Counted from the stretch's first letter, positions 50,403 through 60,525 are shown. The stretch: 64,000 nucleotides of DNA from CAVVXN01 sp963772585 (GCA_963772585.1 CAVYXV010000009.1:124001-188000), one strand, 5' to 3'. Program-made: numbers and translations. Notes: a model not told the origin generated them from the sequence alone.

Positions 50403-51658
50403 GCGGTGGCCTCCTCGTAGTGGGTGCCGTGATCCTGTGGCTCCTGGTTTTCCTCGGGCGCGGGGGCCAGGATGCCGTCCGCGCTGGTGGGCGTGGCGGG
50501 CGCGTGCTCCACGATGTCGTCGACGATTCGGCGGATCGCCCGCCGGAAGCGCGACCAGCGGCCCGCGGAGAGCACCAGGGGTTGGCCCATGTTGACCGCC
50601 TGCGGAACGCGCTTGTCGTACGCGACTTCGTGCCGCAAGCGGATGCCGAGATGGTCCTCGATGTCGGTGGGCTTGAGCTGGGCGCCGAAGGGCGGCTGAC
50701 CCCGGTTCAGGATCATCCAGATCCGGTGCTGCTCCAGGCCGAGCTCCTTGAGCGTCTCCAAGAGCCCCGCCGTTCCGTTGAGCACCGGCACCATGACCTG
50801 CGTCACGATGCAGACGATGTTGCTGAGGTCCAGGATGGACATGACGACGCCGTCGAGGACCGGGAACGTGTCCACCACCACGTAGTCGTAGGATCGGCGC
50901 GCCAGGGCGATGACCCGCGAGAGGACCCGGTCGTCTACCTCCGAGGCCGCGAGGACCGTTGGGGGCGCCGCGATCACGCGAAGCCCCGACTCGTGGGGCA
51001 GGGTCATCTGCTGCAGCAGCGTCGTGTCGAGTCGGTCCAGCTGCTGCGCGGCGTCGGTGATCGTCTGCGTCGGCTCGAGGTCCAGCATGGACGCGCAGAT
51101 GCCCAGTTGGAGGGAGGCATCCACGAGGAGGACGCGGCCCGGGAACCGCCGCGCGAGCTCGCAGGCGACGTTCGCGGAGATCGTGGACTTCCCCACGCCT
51201 CCCTTGTTGGAGATGAAGGAGATCACCTTGCCCACCGGTCCCGCGGCGCGGATGGGCTGGCGGAACAGCCGATCCACCGTCTGTTGCAGCTCGCCGATCG
51301 AGATGGGGCGTCGGAGGAAGTCCTGCACGCGCGCGCGCAGCACCTCGATGATCGCGCTCGTCTCCGCGTCGGGGTCGTTGAACATCTGGCGGCGGTAGAC
51401 GGCCACGATCGCCGCGTCGGGAGCGACGAGGCCGAGCTCCTCGGTGAAGGCGCGGACCTGCCCGAGACCGCCGCGGAGGTCCACGATGACCACGTCCGGG
51501 AGCTGGATGCGGGCGCTTTCCAGACCCGTTCGCTCGTCGCGCGCATAGGTGGCGACGCAGCGGAAGCCCTTGATGGCTTCGAGCGCGGCCTCGAACTCGT
51601 CTTCGAGCGAGGCGTCGGGCGAGACGACGAGGAACCGGACGGAGGTGTCTCTACTCAC
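50399..51658 (-). CDS. tadZ: Tad localisation protein TadZ/CpaE
   Basis: 419 residues: an atypical receiver domain (1-125) with the Asp60 site in 'VVIVDLRGG' but lacking the full acidic pocket, followed by a ParA/MinD-type ATPase (about 143-400) with deviant Walker A SNKGGVGKST (150-159), 'LLVDASLQLG' and 'YVVVDTFPVLDG'. CpaE/TadZ positions the pilus machine at a cell pole. It overlaps tadA by 4 bp and lies ~98 bp after the TadG-like gene. Confidence 0.92.
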   Translation of the reverse strand: MSRDTSVRFLVVSPDASLEDEFEAALEAIKGFRCVATYARDERTGLESARIQLPDVVIVDLRGGLGQVRAFTEELGLVAPDAAIVAVYRRQMFNDPDAETSAIIEVLRARVQDFLRRPISIGELQQTVDRLFRQPIRAAGPVGKVISFISNKGGVGKSTISANVACELARRFPGRVLLVDASLQLGICASMLDLEPTQTITDAAQQLDRLDTTLLQQMTLPHESGLRVIAAPPTVLAASEVDDRVLSRVIALARRSYDYVVVDTFPVLDGVVMSILDLSNIVCIVTQVMVPVLNGTAGLLETLKELGLEQHRIWMILNRGQPPFGAQLKPTDIEDHLGIRLRHEVAYDKRVPQAVNMGQPLVLSAGRWSRFRRAIRRIVDDIVEHAPATPTSADGILAPAPEENQEPQDHGTHYEEATA

Positions 51659-51755
51659 GGTGATTCCCTTCCGGGTCCAACCTTCGACCTGGCTTGGAGA
51701 CGCGGCGAGTGGCGAGGCGTGGTTCGGGGGGGCATGGGGTTCGGTCCGGGGATCA

Positions 51756-53183
51756 TCAGTGGGCCAGAGCGGCGGCGCGCACGGGGCCGTCGAGCTGCCG
51801 GTAGAGGTCCATGATCACGCTCGGCAAGCCCGTCGCGAGCCCCGGGGCCTCCACCGCGGAGGCGTTCAGCGGCGCCACGTAGCTGGGGAGCTTGACGATC
51901 TCGATCTCGAGATCGTGGTACTCGTCTTCCTCGTCGAAGCCATCGATGTCCGCGTCCTGGATCGCGATGGTCCCGAAGCCGACGACCCGGGCGTTCCCCT
52001 CTTTGAAGGCTTCGCCGGGCTGGCGTCCCGGCCTGCCGTCCCAGGCGACGACGCCGTCGTAGATCGGCACGTAGAAGTAGACGCGTCCCGCGACGTAGCC
52101 GGCGGCCTGCGGGTTGCCGAGCCAGTCGAGGATCGTCGCGTCGCTCCGACGCGCGCCCTGGATCACCTCGTCTCCGATGGACCATGCGTGGCGTTGGTAG
52201 GCCGAGCCCAGGCGGTCGGCGAGGACCCCGACGGGGACGCTCCCCCCGTTGATCTGACCGGGCGGAATGATGGGCGGGCCGCCCCGGTCGGCGTAGGGGA
52301 AGTAGGGGTTGGGTTGCGGGGGGCCGCCCGTGGGGCCGGCATTCCTTCCGGATCCCACCATCTCGCCGTTCGCCGCGAATCGGAGGCGGAGCGTCTGCCC
52401 TTGCGGCAGGCTGTTCCAGTAGTCGTACTCCAGGAGGAACGGCGGGTAGCCGGGAAGCCCGAACTGCGGATCGGGCACGCCGACCAGCGTCGCCCGGCGC
52501 GCGATGGCGATGGACGTGGCGCGGACGTTGATCCCGCGCTCCTTCGCCTCCGGCGCCATCGTCGATCCCCTGGCGAAGAGGTAGGGCAGCTCGGGCCCGT
52601 GGGACGAGATGCCGGGCTGCGCGTCCAGCGGATTGGTCGACCGCGTGCGGCGGAGACGTACGAGGTAGGCGTCGCGAGGGTCGGCACCCGCCGGCACCGG
52701 CTCGGTGGGCGAGAAGAAGTCGGTCCGCGCGTAGGTACTCGACTCCTGGTGGGCGAGGTCGGAGACATCGAACGTGCCCGGTAGCTGGTCGCCGTAGCGG
52801 GCGTCGGCGAGGTTGAGCTGGAGCGAGGGTTTGAAGACCGGGGCGTTCGGGTCGACGAGGATCGGACGGCCCGCCCCCGTCGAGCCGATGCCGGGCCCCA
52901 GTCCCACCAACGGGCCCGCGCCGTACTGCATCCGGTCCGTCGCCGTGGCCCCGAAGTCGTCGTCGAAGTGGTCCTCGAGGATCCGCTCGACGGCCTGGCG
53001 GCGAACGAGTTCGTCGCCGGGATCCGTGCCGACCGTGTCCTGGAGCCGCACGCCTTCCATGGCCGCGGCGTCCGTCGCCACCCACATCTGGCGCTGGGTC
53101 AGCCGGGCGAATCCGACGTCCACGATCACGCCGCCCAGGGCGAAGAACGCGAACACCAGGAGACCGATCAGCGCGTGGATCAC
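51756..53183 (-). CDS. TadG-like pseudopilin-associated protein
   Basis: 475 residues. An N-terminal hydrophobic helix (about 2-24), 'LLVFAFFALGGVIVDVGFA', and the following 'RLTQRQMWVATDAAAMEG' are the TadG/TadE signature for helix and 'AADAAA' turn. The remaining ~430 residues are extracytoplasmic and of no recognised fold, rich in Pro/Gly/Tyr, with an acidic 'ADIDGFDEEDEY' segment near 420. No vWA MIDAS motif of longer TadG proteins is evident. The GTG start is fixed by GGAGGAGG about seven bases upstream. It lies between CpaB (37 bp) and TadZ. Confidence 0.75.
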   Translation of the reverse strand: MIHALIGLLVFAFFALGGVIVDVGFARLTQRQMWVATDAAAMEGVRLQDTVGTDPGDELVRRQAVERILEDHFDDDFGATATDRMQYGAGPLVGLGPGIGSTGAGRPILVDPNAPVFKPSLQLNLADARYGDQLPGTFDVSDLAHQESSTYARTDFFSPTEPVPAGADPRDAYLVRLRRTRSTNPLDAQPGISSHGPELPYLFARGSTMAPEAKERGINVRATSIAIARRATLVGVPDPQFGLPGYPPFLLEYDYWNSLPQGQTLRLRFAANGEMVGSGRNAGPTGGPPQPNPYFPYADRGGPPIIPPGQINGGSVPVGVLADRLGSAYQRHAWSIGDEVIQGARRSDATILDWLGNPQAAGYVAGRVYFYVPIYDGVVAWDGRPGRQPGEAFKEGNARVVGFGTIAIQDADIDGFDEEDEYHDLEIEIVKLPSYVAPLNASAVEAPGLATGLPSVIMDLYRQLDGPVRAAALAH

Positions 53184-53220
53184 GGATTTCCTCCTCCGGG
53201 GAAGGCGCTTGCGTCGGGCG

Positions 53221-54288
53221 CTATTCCGACGCGTTGGCCGACTTCAGCGGCACCGCCTGAAGCTTCTTCTCGCCGCCCTTGATGCTCTCGACGATCTTGG
53301 TCGAGCCGACCCGCTTGGTTCCGTTCTCGAGGGTCTCCTCCTCCTCCTCGAACACCACCTTGTAGTCGGGAATGCAGGAACCGTCCTCGCAGCCGTCCTT
53401 CGCGGGCTGGCCCGAGCGCATGGCGACTTGCAACTGTGCGTCCAGGGCGAGCGCCATGTTGACCTCCGTCACCTCTTCCGGGTCCACCGCGATGATGATC
53501 TCCTCCACGGGCGTCACCGTCAGCGACGTCCCGCGCACGAGGCTCGTTGCCTGACCGATCTCGTTCCTCTTCGTGACCGGTTGCACGACGATCCCGTCGT
53601 TCACGATCGTCTTCACCTCGGCGTGCTTTCGCTTGACGCGCACGCGGCTCCTCTGCTCCGGCATGCTCTCGCGCTCGTGGAGCTTGGCGTAGGGCCCCAC
53701 GACGTCCAACCCGTCGCCCGAAGGCGTCCTGGTGCGGGGAGCGTTCTCCTCGACCTCGACCACCTGGGTCATCACGATGTCGAAGTGGTCGCCCTGCTCG
53801 AGGCCGTGCAGCCCGGGAACGTCGTCGGCCTTGAGGCGCATCGCGCGCTTGCCGACCGGCACGCCGGCGGTCGGACCGGGTCGCGTACCCTCCGGGTAGA
53901 AGTCCTTCTGCGTGAACACGTATCCCTGGGGCTTCTCATGCCTGAGAACACGGCCGGTGATCTCGGTGAGGTCCCCGATCATCCCCTCGGCCTCGGACGT
54001 GGGGAACCAGTAGACGGCAAGCTGGCCGGTCTTCGGATCGACGAGATCGTTGGACGTGACCTTCGCATAGGCCTGGATGGTCCGGCCCGCGTAGTAGACC
54101 CTCGTCTTGCCCGTGTGGTCGGGCGGCTTCGACGCGGCCGGTCGCTTCGACAGCAGGGGGATCGTGACCACGCCCAGCGCCTGCAGGATCAACGCGCCGC
54201 CCACGAGGCCCAGGAGCATGATGCCGATGGCGACGACCGGGAAGGGTGCGCCGCTGCGCTTTCGTTGACTACCGTATTGCTTTGCCAT
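53221..54288 (-). CDS. cpaB: Flp pilus assembly protein CpaB/RcpC
   Basis: 355 residues. A membrane anchor at about 17-38 is followed by a SAF-type domain ('VYYAGRTIQAYAKVTSNDLVD', 'GRVLRHEKPQGYVFTQKDFY') and a RcpC/CpaB domain with 'GKRAMRLKADDVPGLHGLEQGDHFDIV'. A long charged middle and a C-terminal extension with an acidic run ('VFEEEEETLENG') and a Cys pair (CEDGSC) exceed the usual length. It is periplasmic and thought to brace the secretin. It sits 63 bp after the TadE gene in the same operon. Confidence 0.88.
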   Translation of the reverse strand: MAKQYGSQRKRSGAPFPVVAIGIMLLGLVGGALILQALGVVTIPLLSKRPAASKPPDHTGKTRVYYAGRTIQAYAKVTSNDLVDPKTGQLAVYWFPTSEAEGMIGDLTEITGRVLRHEKPQGYVFTQKDFYPEGTRPGPTAGVPVGKRAMRLKADDVPGLHGLEQGDHFDIVMTQVVEVEENAPRTRTPSGDGLDVVGPYAKLHERESMPEQRSRVRVKRKHAEVKTIVNDGIVVQPVTKRNEIGQATSLVRGTSLTVTPVEEIIIAVDPEEVTEVNMALALDAQLQVAMRSGQPAKDGCEDGSCIPDYKVVFEEEEETLENGTKRVGSTKIVESIKGGEKKLQAVPLKSANASE

Positions 54289-54351
54289 GAAGGAACCTTC
54301 CGGGAACGACCCGTAGGGGAACGGGACGAAGAGGGGCGCCGGGGGGCACCA

Positions 54352-55236
54352 TCAGTCGAAGACCTCCCGGCGGCAGATGGCTTGGGCAGACAGGAGCTTT
54401 CGGAACGGGCGGACGGCCTCGGCGTGCGAGTAGAGGCGGCCGAGACCGTAGGCGCCGGCGTAGGGACCGGCCTGGGAGCCTCCGGTGAGTCCGCCCGGCG
54501 CGGCGTTCAGCTGGGTGACGCCGGCGTCGTTGGCCTGGATCCGGTAGGCGACGTTCGAGGCGCCGGGTCCGAGCGGCGACTCGCGGAAGCCACCGAGCAT
54601 GGCCGCCTGGTAGGGGTAGTTGATGCGGATCGCCACGAGGCCGCGCTCGGGCATGCCCGCAGGCGTGTCGAGCCGGTAGGGGCTGACGCCCGGGAAGTCG
54701 GGGTTCTTGATCTCCTCGACGACCGGCACCCAGCGCACGATCTCCGTGCCGTCCGGCGCCCGTCCCTCCACGAAGGGGATGCCCACGGTGTAGCCGCTCG
54801 GCGTGGTGGGATCGGTGAGGAGGGCTCCGGGGTAGCGCAGCAGACGCTTGCCGCCGACGGCGTCGAAGATCATGAGCGGCTGGAGCATCTTGTTGAGCAC
54901 CGGCAACGAGTCGAGGAACGTCTGGAGCGGGACGCCGCCGGGGATGTTGTCGAGGTCGATGACGAGGTGCTCGGGCTGGAAGACCCGTTGACGCGCAACG
55001 GGATCGGCCAGGGCCTGGTCGAGCGACATCCCGGCCGGGAGCGGCAGGACCGCGAGCTCGCGCGCCGTGACCCTCGCCACGTCGTTCACGACGGCCGCGG
55101 TGTAGAACAGGCGGCCGAAGTCCACCGTCACGGCGATCAGGAGGTACATGAGGAAGGCGACGAACGCGAACTCGACGAGGACGGAACCGCCCTCGCGGCC
55201 GCAACGCGTCGTTCGAGCCGGCTCGGTCCCGTCCAT
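54352..55236 (-). CDS. TadE-like minor pseudopilin
   Basis: 294 residues. A prepilin-type cleavage site GG/SVLVEFAFV (after about residue 17, Glu at +5) precedes the hydrophobic helix (about 18-40) and the TadE turn 'TVDFGRLFYTAAVVNDVARV'. The long C-terminal domain (about 60-294) is larger than usual TadE and contains a 'PGGVPLQTFLDSLPVL' segment of unknown fold. Processed by the TadV peptidase whose gene is 35 bp upstream. Confidence 0.85.
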   Translation of the reverse strand: MDGTEPARTTRCGREGGSVLVEFAFVAFLMYLLIAVTVDFGRLFYTAAVVNDVARVTARELAVLPLPAGMSLDQALADPVARQRVFQPEHLVIDLDNIPGGVPLQTFLDSLPVLNKMLQPLMIFDAVGGKRLLRYPGALLTDPTTPSGYTVGIPFVEGRAPDGTEIVRWVPVVEEIKNPDFPGVSPYRLDTPAGMPERGLVAIRINYPYQAAMLGGFRESPLGPGASNVAYRIQANDAGVTQLNAAPGGLTGGSQAGPYAGAYGLGRLYSHAEAVRPFRKLLSAQAICRREVFD

Positions 55237-55271
55237 CGCTCCTGCTCCTCGTCGCGCGGTCGCGACGCGCC

Positions 55272-55688
55272 CTACGTCAGCAACACGGCCAACGCGTATC
55301 CGAGCGCGATCGCCGGTGCGTAGACCACCCTACGATGTCGGCGCCACCGCGCAACGAGCGCCAACATCCCACCAACAAGTGCCGTCCAAGCGAGGACGAC
55401 CAGCAGCGCCAGCGGGCCGACGGCCGCACCGAGCGCTGCGATCAACTTCCCGTCGCCGCCCCCGAGGGCGCGGTAGCGGAACGCGAGCAGACCCACGCCG
55501 AGGCCCAGCGCCAGACCGAGCGCGCACGCGCCCCAACGCGCCTCCTGGAAACCCACCGCCCTGGACGTCGCGGCCCACGCGAGCAGGAGGACGGGAATCG
55601 CGTCGGGGATCTCGCGGGTTCGAAGGTCGAAGACGCTTGCGATGAGGAGGATCACCCCCGGAACCGCGAGCGCGAGGGGAATGGGCAC
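55272..55688 (-). CDS. Tad prepilin peptidase TadV/CpaA
   Basis: 138 residues, short as for A24 TadV peptidases. The two catalytic Asp are present: Asp21 in 'VFDLRTREIPD' and Asp79 in the G-x-G-D motif 'GGGDGKL'. Six hydrophobic segments. It cleaves Flp, TadE and TadG-like leaders at the inner face of the membrane. About 110 bp after the Flp pilin gene. Confidence 0.92.
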   Translation of the reverse strand: MPIPLALAVPGVILLIASVFDLRTREIPDAIPVLLLAWAATSRAVGFQEARWGACALGLALGLGVGLLAFRYRALGGGDGKLIAALGAAVGPLALLVVLAWTALVGGMLALVARWRRHRRVVYAPAIALGYALAVLLT

Positions 55689-55798
55689 GATGTGGTCGCC
55701 CCGTCGGGTCGTCCGTATCGGAAGTGCACCTCCCCGGAATCGAGGAGGCGCACTTCCGTGCCTTGCCGAAGCGCGACGCGAGGGCGCCGCGACGACGA

Positions 55799-56146
55799 CT
55801 ACGGGTTCGACTGCTTGACGAGCGTCGGCAGTTCGCCCGAGTTGTAGCCCAGGTTGTCACCGAGCCGCTCGGTGCCGGCATTGTTCACGATCGCCTGCAC
55901 GTCGGTGGCCAGCGCGCCCTGTCCGTTGAGGCCCGTCTCGATCAACTCGCCCGAGGAGATGGGCTGGTTGTCGTCGGTGTTCACGCCGGGGATCACCGCG
56001 GCCGCGGTTCCGATCAAATCGCTGGTCTTGTGACCGAGCACGGAGACCGCCGCGACGGCGACCACGGCAATGCCCGTGACGAGAAGGGCATACTCGATCA
56101 TGGCGGCGCCCTTCTTGTTGCGTAGGAACGAACGAATGAAACGCAT
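55799..56146 (-). CDS. flp: Flp-family type IVb major pilin
   Basis: 115 residues. Leader MRFIRSFLRNKKG is cut before AAMIEYALL; Glu at +5 and Tyr at +6 are the Flp signature. The helix runs to 'AVVAVAAVSVLG'. The ~70-residue C-terminal part is longer than in classic Flp (about 30), so the pilin may display an extra domain. AGGAGGG lies nine bases before ATG 56146. First gene of the operon. Confidence 0.92.
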   Translation of the reverse strand: MRFIRSFLRNKKGAAMIEYALLVTGIAVVAVAAVSVLGHKTSDLIGTAAAVIPGVNTDDNQPISSGELIETGLNGQGALATDVQAIVNNAGTERLGDNLGYNSGELPTLVKQSNP

Positions 56147-56563
56147 TGGGGAATCCCTCCTGGGCTTGGTTTGCGCCGGAGAAGCATGGCGTGGATTGCA
56201 CCGGGCAGCCACCGCCCGCGGAACGAAGTCTGAATGGCGAGTATCCTAGCCGTGTCCATGGCCCGGGTTCAAGCCGGTGTTCACCGCCGGGTCCGCGACC
56301 GGTGCATCCCCCCTCCGTGGTGCCTTCAAACCTTGAATCGCGGCCCGTCGGGCCGCGCACGTCGGTCCGACCCAGCACGTCCCGGGCTTCGGGTTGTTCA
56401 GATTCGTGAACAGCCCCGGCGCTGCGCCGGGCCACGGATCGTGCGTCCGCGCTCCGCCGGGCCCTTCGACCGAGGTCCAACGGACGTGCCGGGGTTGTGC
56501 CTTCGGATGCGGCTGGATTGAATGGTCCGGGGGCGCGCGCCCCCTGGGCCGGAGGCAGTTCTG
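56147..56563. promoter_or_regulatory. Divergent regulatory region with a cluster of hairpins
   Basis: 417 bp between the Flp pilin and the hybrid kinase; it must hold both promoters. Three stem-loops crowd 56340-56431: GCGGCCC-GTC-GGGCCGC (56340-56356), TGTTCA-GATTCG-TGAACA (56395-56412) and CCCGGCGC-T-GCGCCGGG (56415-56431). No ORF is credible. Confidence 0.5.
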
Positions 56564-59541
56564 GTGAATCCGGGCATCACGTGGCGCTGGGGCAGCATCC
56601 TCCTGTTCCTCGCCGGGATCCTCACCATCGGGCTCTACTTCTTCCTCGTGTTCGTACCCGGCGAACGGGAGGCGGTCCTCCGGGGGATCCAGGTCCGGCT
56701 CCGCGAGACGGTCGGCGAACGGACAGGGGTCCTCGAGACCTGGCTCCGGGACGGGCTGGCAACCACGGAAGTGGTGGCCTCGAGCGCCACGGTCGGCCAC
56801 CTGCTCGTCGAGGGCGGGGACGGGCCCGCGCCCCGGATCGAGCACCTGCACCGGGACCTCCGGGTCCTTCTCCAACCCCTGCTCGCGGGGGGGCGGTTCT
56901 GCGATGCCGCCGTCCTGGACCCCCGGGGCCGGAGGGTCGTCGCGGCCGTCGGTGCGCCGCCTTGCGTCATCACCGACGCGGCCGCCGCGGCACGCGTCGG
57001 CAGCGGGGGGGCTCGGTCGCGCTCGAAGCCCACGAGGGCGGCGGCGGCACCGTGACGTTCGCGGCACCGGTCCGGCGTGAGGGCGAGGTCCTCGGTGCCG
57101 TCCTGCTCGCGTCGGCGCCCGAGGCCCTCTTCCGACGGCTGCTCGCCGGCGCGCCCTCCCAGCTTCCCTCGTGCGAGGTCGCCCTGGTGGCCTGCGCCGC
57201 CGAGACGGACGAGTGCTCGGTGGTCACGGCTCCGAACCAGGGGAGGGTCGCGACACGCTTCCTGGACGTGGGGGAACGGCTCGCAGAGCGGCTGGCGCCG
57301 CGCACCGAACACGAAACGGCCGTTGCCGTCGGCCGCTTCCCGCTCGAGCACGGCGGGGCGGTGCTGGCCGCCAGCCAGGGCGTCCGCGGCACGGCCTGGC
57401 GTCTGGTGGCGATGCTCGACGAGGACCAGGCGCTCACCGTCTTTCACCGACGGATGTTGGAGCTCGGAACGGCCTTCGGGATCCTGGCCAGTGCCCTCCT
57501 TGGCATGGCGCTCGGGTACCTTTGGACGCAGCGGCGGTCCTACACGCGGCTGCTCGCGCTGAGCGAGGCACGCGAGACGGCACGCGTCGCGGAACTGGCG
57601 ACGACCCTCGACCTCGTGCCGGCCGCCGTACTCATGGCGCGGGATAGGGAATGCCGCAACGTCGTCGGCAACCGCGCCGCCCAGGAGTTGCTGCGGATGC
57701 CGTCGAACACGCCCATCTCCCTGGTGGATCGGGAGAACGGCACGAAGCCGGTCTTCCAGGTGTTTCGCAACGGGAAACCGATTCCGACGGATTGGCTGCC
57801 CGTCGTCCAGGCCGCACGCGCGGGCGTAGAGCTGCGCGGCGTACCCAGCGAACTGGTCTTCGCCGACGGCAAGACGGTACACATCGTCGGGAACGCCGCC
57901 CCTCTCATGGGCGAGGACGGCGAGCCGCGGGGCGCCGTGGCGGCGTACCTCGACGTCACGGAGATGAACCGAAAGGACGAGGAACTCCAGCGGTCCTTGT
58001 CGCTGCTCGAGTCCACCCTGGAGGCGAGCGACTACGCCGTTCTCGTCCTCGACCTCAGGGGAAACGTGGTCCTGCACAACCGGCGGCTCGCGGACCTGTG
58101 GGAGATCCCCAACTACGTCATCGCGGAAGGGCGCGCCGAGAGGATCTTCGACTACCTCCACCGTCGCACGAAGGACGCCGAACCCCTGGACGCCCTGCTG
58201 CGCGAGGACGCCCGGAGCTTCGAAGGCGAGTTGTCGGGCGAAGTGGAACTGATCCGCGGCGAGATCTGCGAGATCAGCGTTCGGCCCCAACGGATCCAGG
58301 ACCGGGTCATCGGTCGGGTGTGGACCTTCCGTGACGTCAGCCAGCGCCGCCGGGCGGAGGCGACCCTTCGCATCGCCGAGCAGCAGATCCACCAGTCCCA
58401 GAAACTGGACGCCGTCGGGCGCCTGGCGGGCGGCGTGGCGCACGACCTGAACAACGTCCTCAGCGTGGTTCTCGGCTACAGCGACATGCTGCTCACGAGT
58501 CCGCGATCCCAATCCATCACGGACAAGGTGCGGGCGATCCGGGAGGCGGCCGAGCGGGCCTCCCGCCTGACGGGCCAGCTCCTCACCTTCAGCCGTCGCC
58601 AGTCGCTGATGCCGAGCGTCGTCGACCTGAACGACGTGCTCCGGGGTATGCACGAGATGCTGCGCTCCCTGATGGGCGACTCGGTGACGGTCGAGACGTA
58701 CCTCCAGTCGGACCTGTGGCGGATCCGCGCGGACCGCGGGCAGATCGAGCAGGTGATCATGAACCTCGCCGTGAACGCCCGCGACGCCATGCCCGAGGGC
58801 GGCACCTTGATGATCGCGTCCACCAACGTGGACCTCACCGAGGATGCCGCCCAGTGGTACGACGTGCCGCCCGGGCGCTACGTGCGCATGACCGTCCAGG
58901 ACACGGGGCACGGCATGACGCCCGAGGTGCGCCGGAAGGTCTTCGATCCCTTCTTCACCACGAAGGGTCCGGGGAAGGGCACGGGCCTGGGGTTGGCCAC
59001 GGTCTACGGCGTGGTGAACCAGACGGGGGGCGCGGTCACGGTCGACAGCGAACCCGGCAAGGGCACCGTGTTCCAGTTCATCCTGCCGGTGGTGGACGCA
59101 CCGGCCGAGGCGCCTACACCAAAGGAGGCCCCGGCGACTCTCCTCAAGGGCTCGGAGACCATCCTGCTGGTCGAGGACGACCCGGCCGTCCGCGCCCTCA
59201 CCCTCGAAGTCCTCGGCGAGGCGGGGTATCGCGTCCTCGCCGCATCCGGCGCGAACGAGGCCGTCGGCTTCGCGCGGGACGAAGACGGCCCCATTCACCT
59301 GCTCCTGACGGACGTGGTCATGCCCGACATGCCCGGTCCGAAGCTCGCGCAGCGGATCCGCGAACTGCGCCCGAAGGTCCGCGTGGTCTTCATGTCCGGG
59401 TATACGAACGGCGCCGAGTCGGGCATCGAGTTCGCGGCCGACGTGCCTTTCCTCCAGAAGCCCTTCGCCCCCTCTGCCCTCACGCACAAGGTGCGCGAGG
59501 TCCTGGAGGCCTCTCCGACGTTCCCGGCGCGGCGCCCCTGA
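56564..59541 (+). CDS. Hybrid sensor histidine kinase, interrupted by one frameshift
   Basis: Reading from GTG 56564 (GGAGG eight bases upstream) gives a first membrane helix (SILLFLAGILTIGLYFFLV), then an extracytoplasmic sensor. The frame breaks at a G tract 57005-57011: one additional G restores a continuous ~993-residue protein through a second helix (LASALLGMALGYLW), two PAS-like domains, HisKA with phospho-His in 'GGVAHDLNNVLSVVLGYS', HATPase_c ('NLAVNARDAMPEGG', 'DTGHGMTP', 'GTGLGLATVYG') and a C-terminal receiver ('LLVEDDPAVRAL', Asp in 'LLLTDVVMPDMPG'). Without the shift the N-terminal piece stops at 57055. It may be a sequencing error, a real mutation, phase variation or programmed slippage. 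It faces the Tad operon and is a candidate regulator of it. Confidence 0.8.
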
Positions 59542-59613
59542 CCGCGCTCCCCTCGGAGGGCGCCCGGGGACGGACGGGCGGAGGGGATCGGAAACCCCCT
59601 GCCCCTTCCGCCT

Positions 59614-60525
59614 TCAGGGCTCGCGCCGACGGCAGCCGAGGATGGCGAGGGTCCGGTCCGCCTCCGTCTGTAGCGCTTCCCCCACGGCGAAGAGACGGAC
59701 GCTCCGGATCGTATCCGCCTCGTCCGCGAGGCGGAGTGCGCCGACGAGTCGGCAGGCGAACCGCCGCCGCGGTTCCGTCGCCGAGGTGGACCACTCGTGG
59801 ACGAAGCGCCGGATCCGGGGAAGGTCGAGCCACGCATCGCGCGCGATGTCCCCGAGCAGCGCTTCGACGTCTCCGGATTCCGGAGACTCGTCGATGCGGA
59901 GGAGGGCGGTCTCGAGCCGGGCGTCCGCCCGGCGCCCGAGCACGCGGCAGTGCCAGGCCCACCGGGCGACCTCGTACGGGATCCTGGCGCCGGTCAGGCG
60001 GCCGAGAGCGCGAAAGGCCTCTCGCCGTACGCGCGCATCCGGACCCTCGGCCAGCGCGAGCAGGAAGTCGAGGTCGCGACCGTCGCCCACCACCCCCAGG
60101 GCGGTGATCGCCGCGAGTTGCTCCGGCCCCCGCCGGTCCCTTGCGAACTCGACCGCTGCTTCGCGCACGCGCTCTCCGCGCAGCCCCACACGGACGGCGG
60201 CGTCGAGCGCCGTGATGCGGACCGTCTCGTCGCGGGCGCGGACCAGCTGCGAGAGGCCGTCGAGCGCGGCGGCGCCGCCTGCGTAGCCCAGAACCTGGGC
60301 GAGCAGCACCGGAGGCTGCTCTCGGCGGTCCGCTTCGCGAAGCGCGTCCTTCACGGCCCGCGGATCGGCCGGCGAGCCGATCCGCTCCAGCAACGAGGTC
60401 GCGGGGCCGGCCTCGGGGATCACCGACTCGGCGCGGAGGGGGCGAGGGCCGGCGACCGTCGAGAGCGCGAGCAACGCGATGGCGATGAGGAGCGGTCGGA
60501 TCGGGGGGGCGGGGAGGGGCCGCAT
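59614..60525 (-). CDS. Exported HEAT-repeat protein
   Basis: 303 residues. A signal peptide (LLIAIALLALSTVAGPRPLRA) is followed by helix pairs of HEAT type through the protein, e.g. 'ETVRITALDAAVRVGLRGERVREAAVEF', 'QLAAITALGVVGDGRDLDFLLALAEGPDARVRREAFRALGRL'. No enzyme motif. It begins 2 bp after the stop of the PilX-like gene and so ends a four-gene pseudopilin operon; a scaffold role there is inferred. Confidence 0.75.
   Translation of the reverse strand: MRPLPAPPIRPLLIAIALLALSTVAGPRPLRAESVIPEAGPATSLLERIGSPADPRAVKDALREADRREQPPVLLAQVLGYAGGAAALDGLSQLVRARDETVRITALDAAVRVGLRGERVREAAVEFARDRRGPEQLAAITALGVVGDGRDLDFLLALAEGPDARVRREAFRALGRLTGARIPYEVARWAWHCRVLGRRADARLETALLRIDESPESGDVEALLGDIARDAWLDLPRIRRFVHEWSTSATEPRRRFACRLVGALRLADEADTIRSVRLFAVGEALQTEADRTLAILGCRRREP

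Noticed and set aside
56246..57067. Minus-strand frame with 'GGARTHDPWPGAAPG', which looks like a tRNA-antisense artefact
   Set aside because: No tRNA cloverleaf could be drawn in 56380-56460 on either strand; the similarity is accidental over hairpin sequence.
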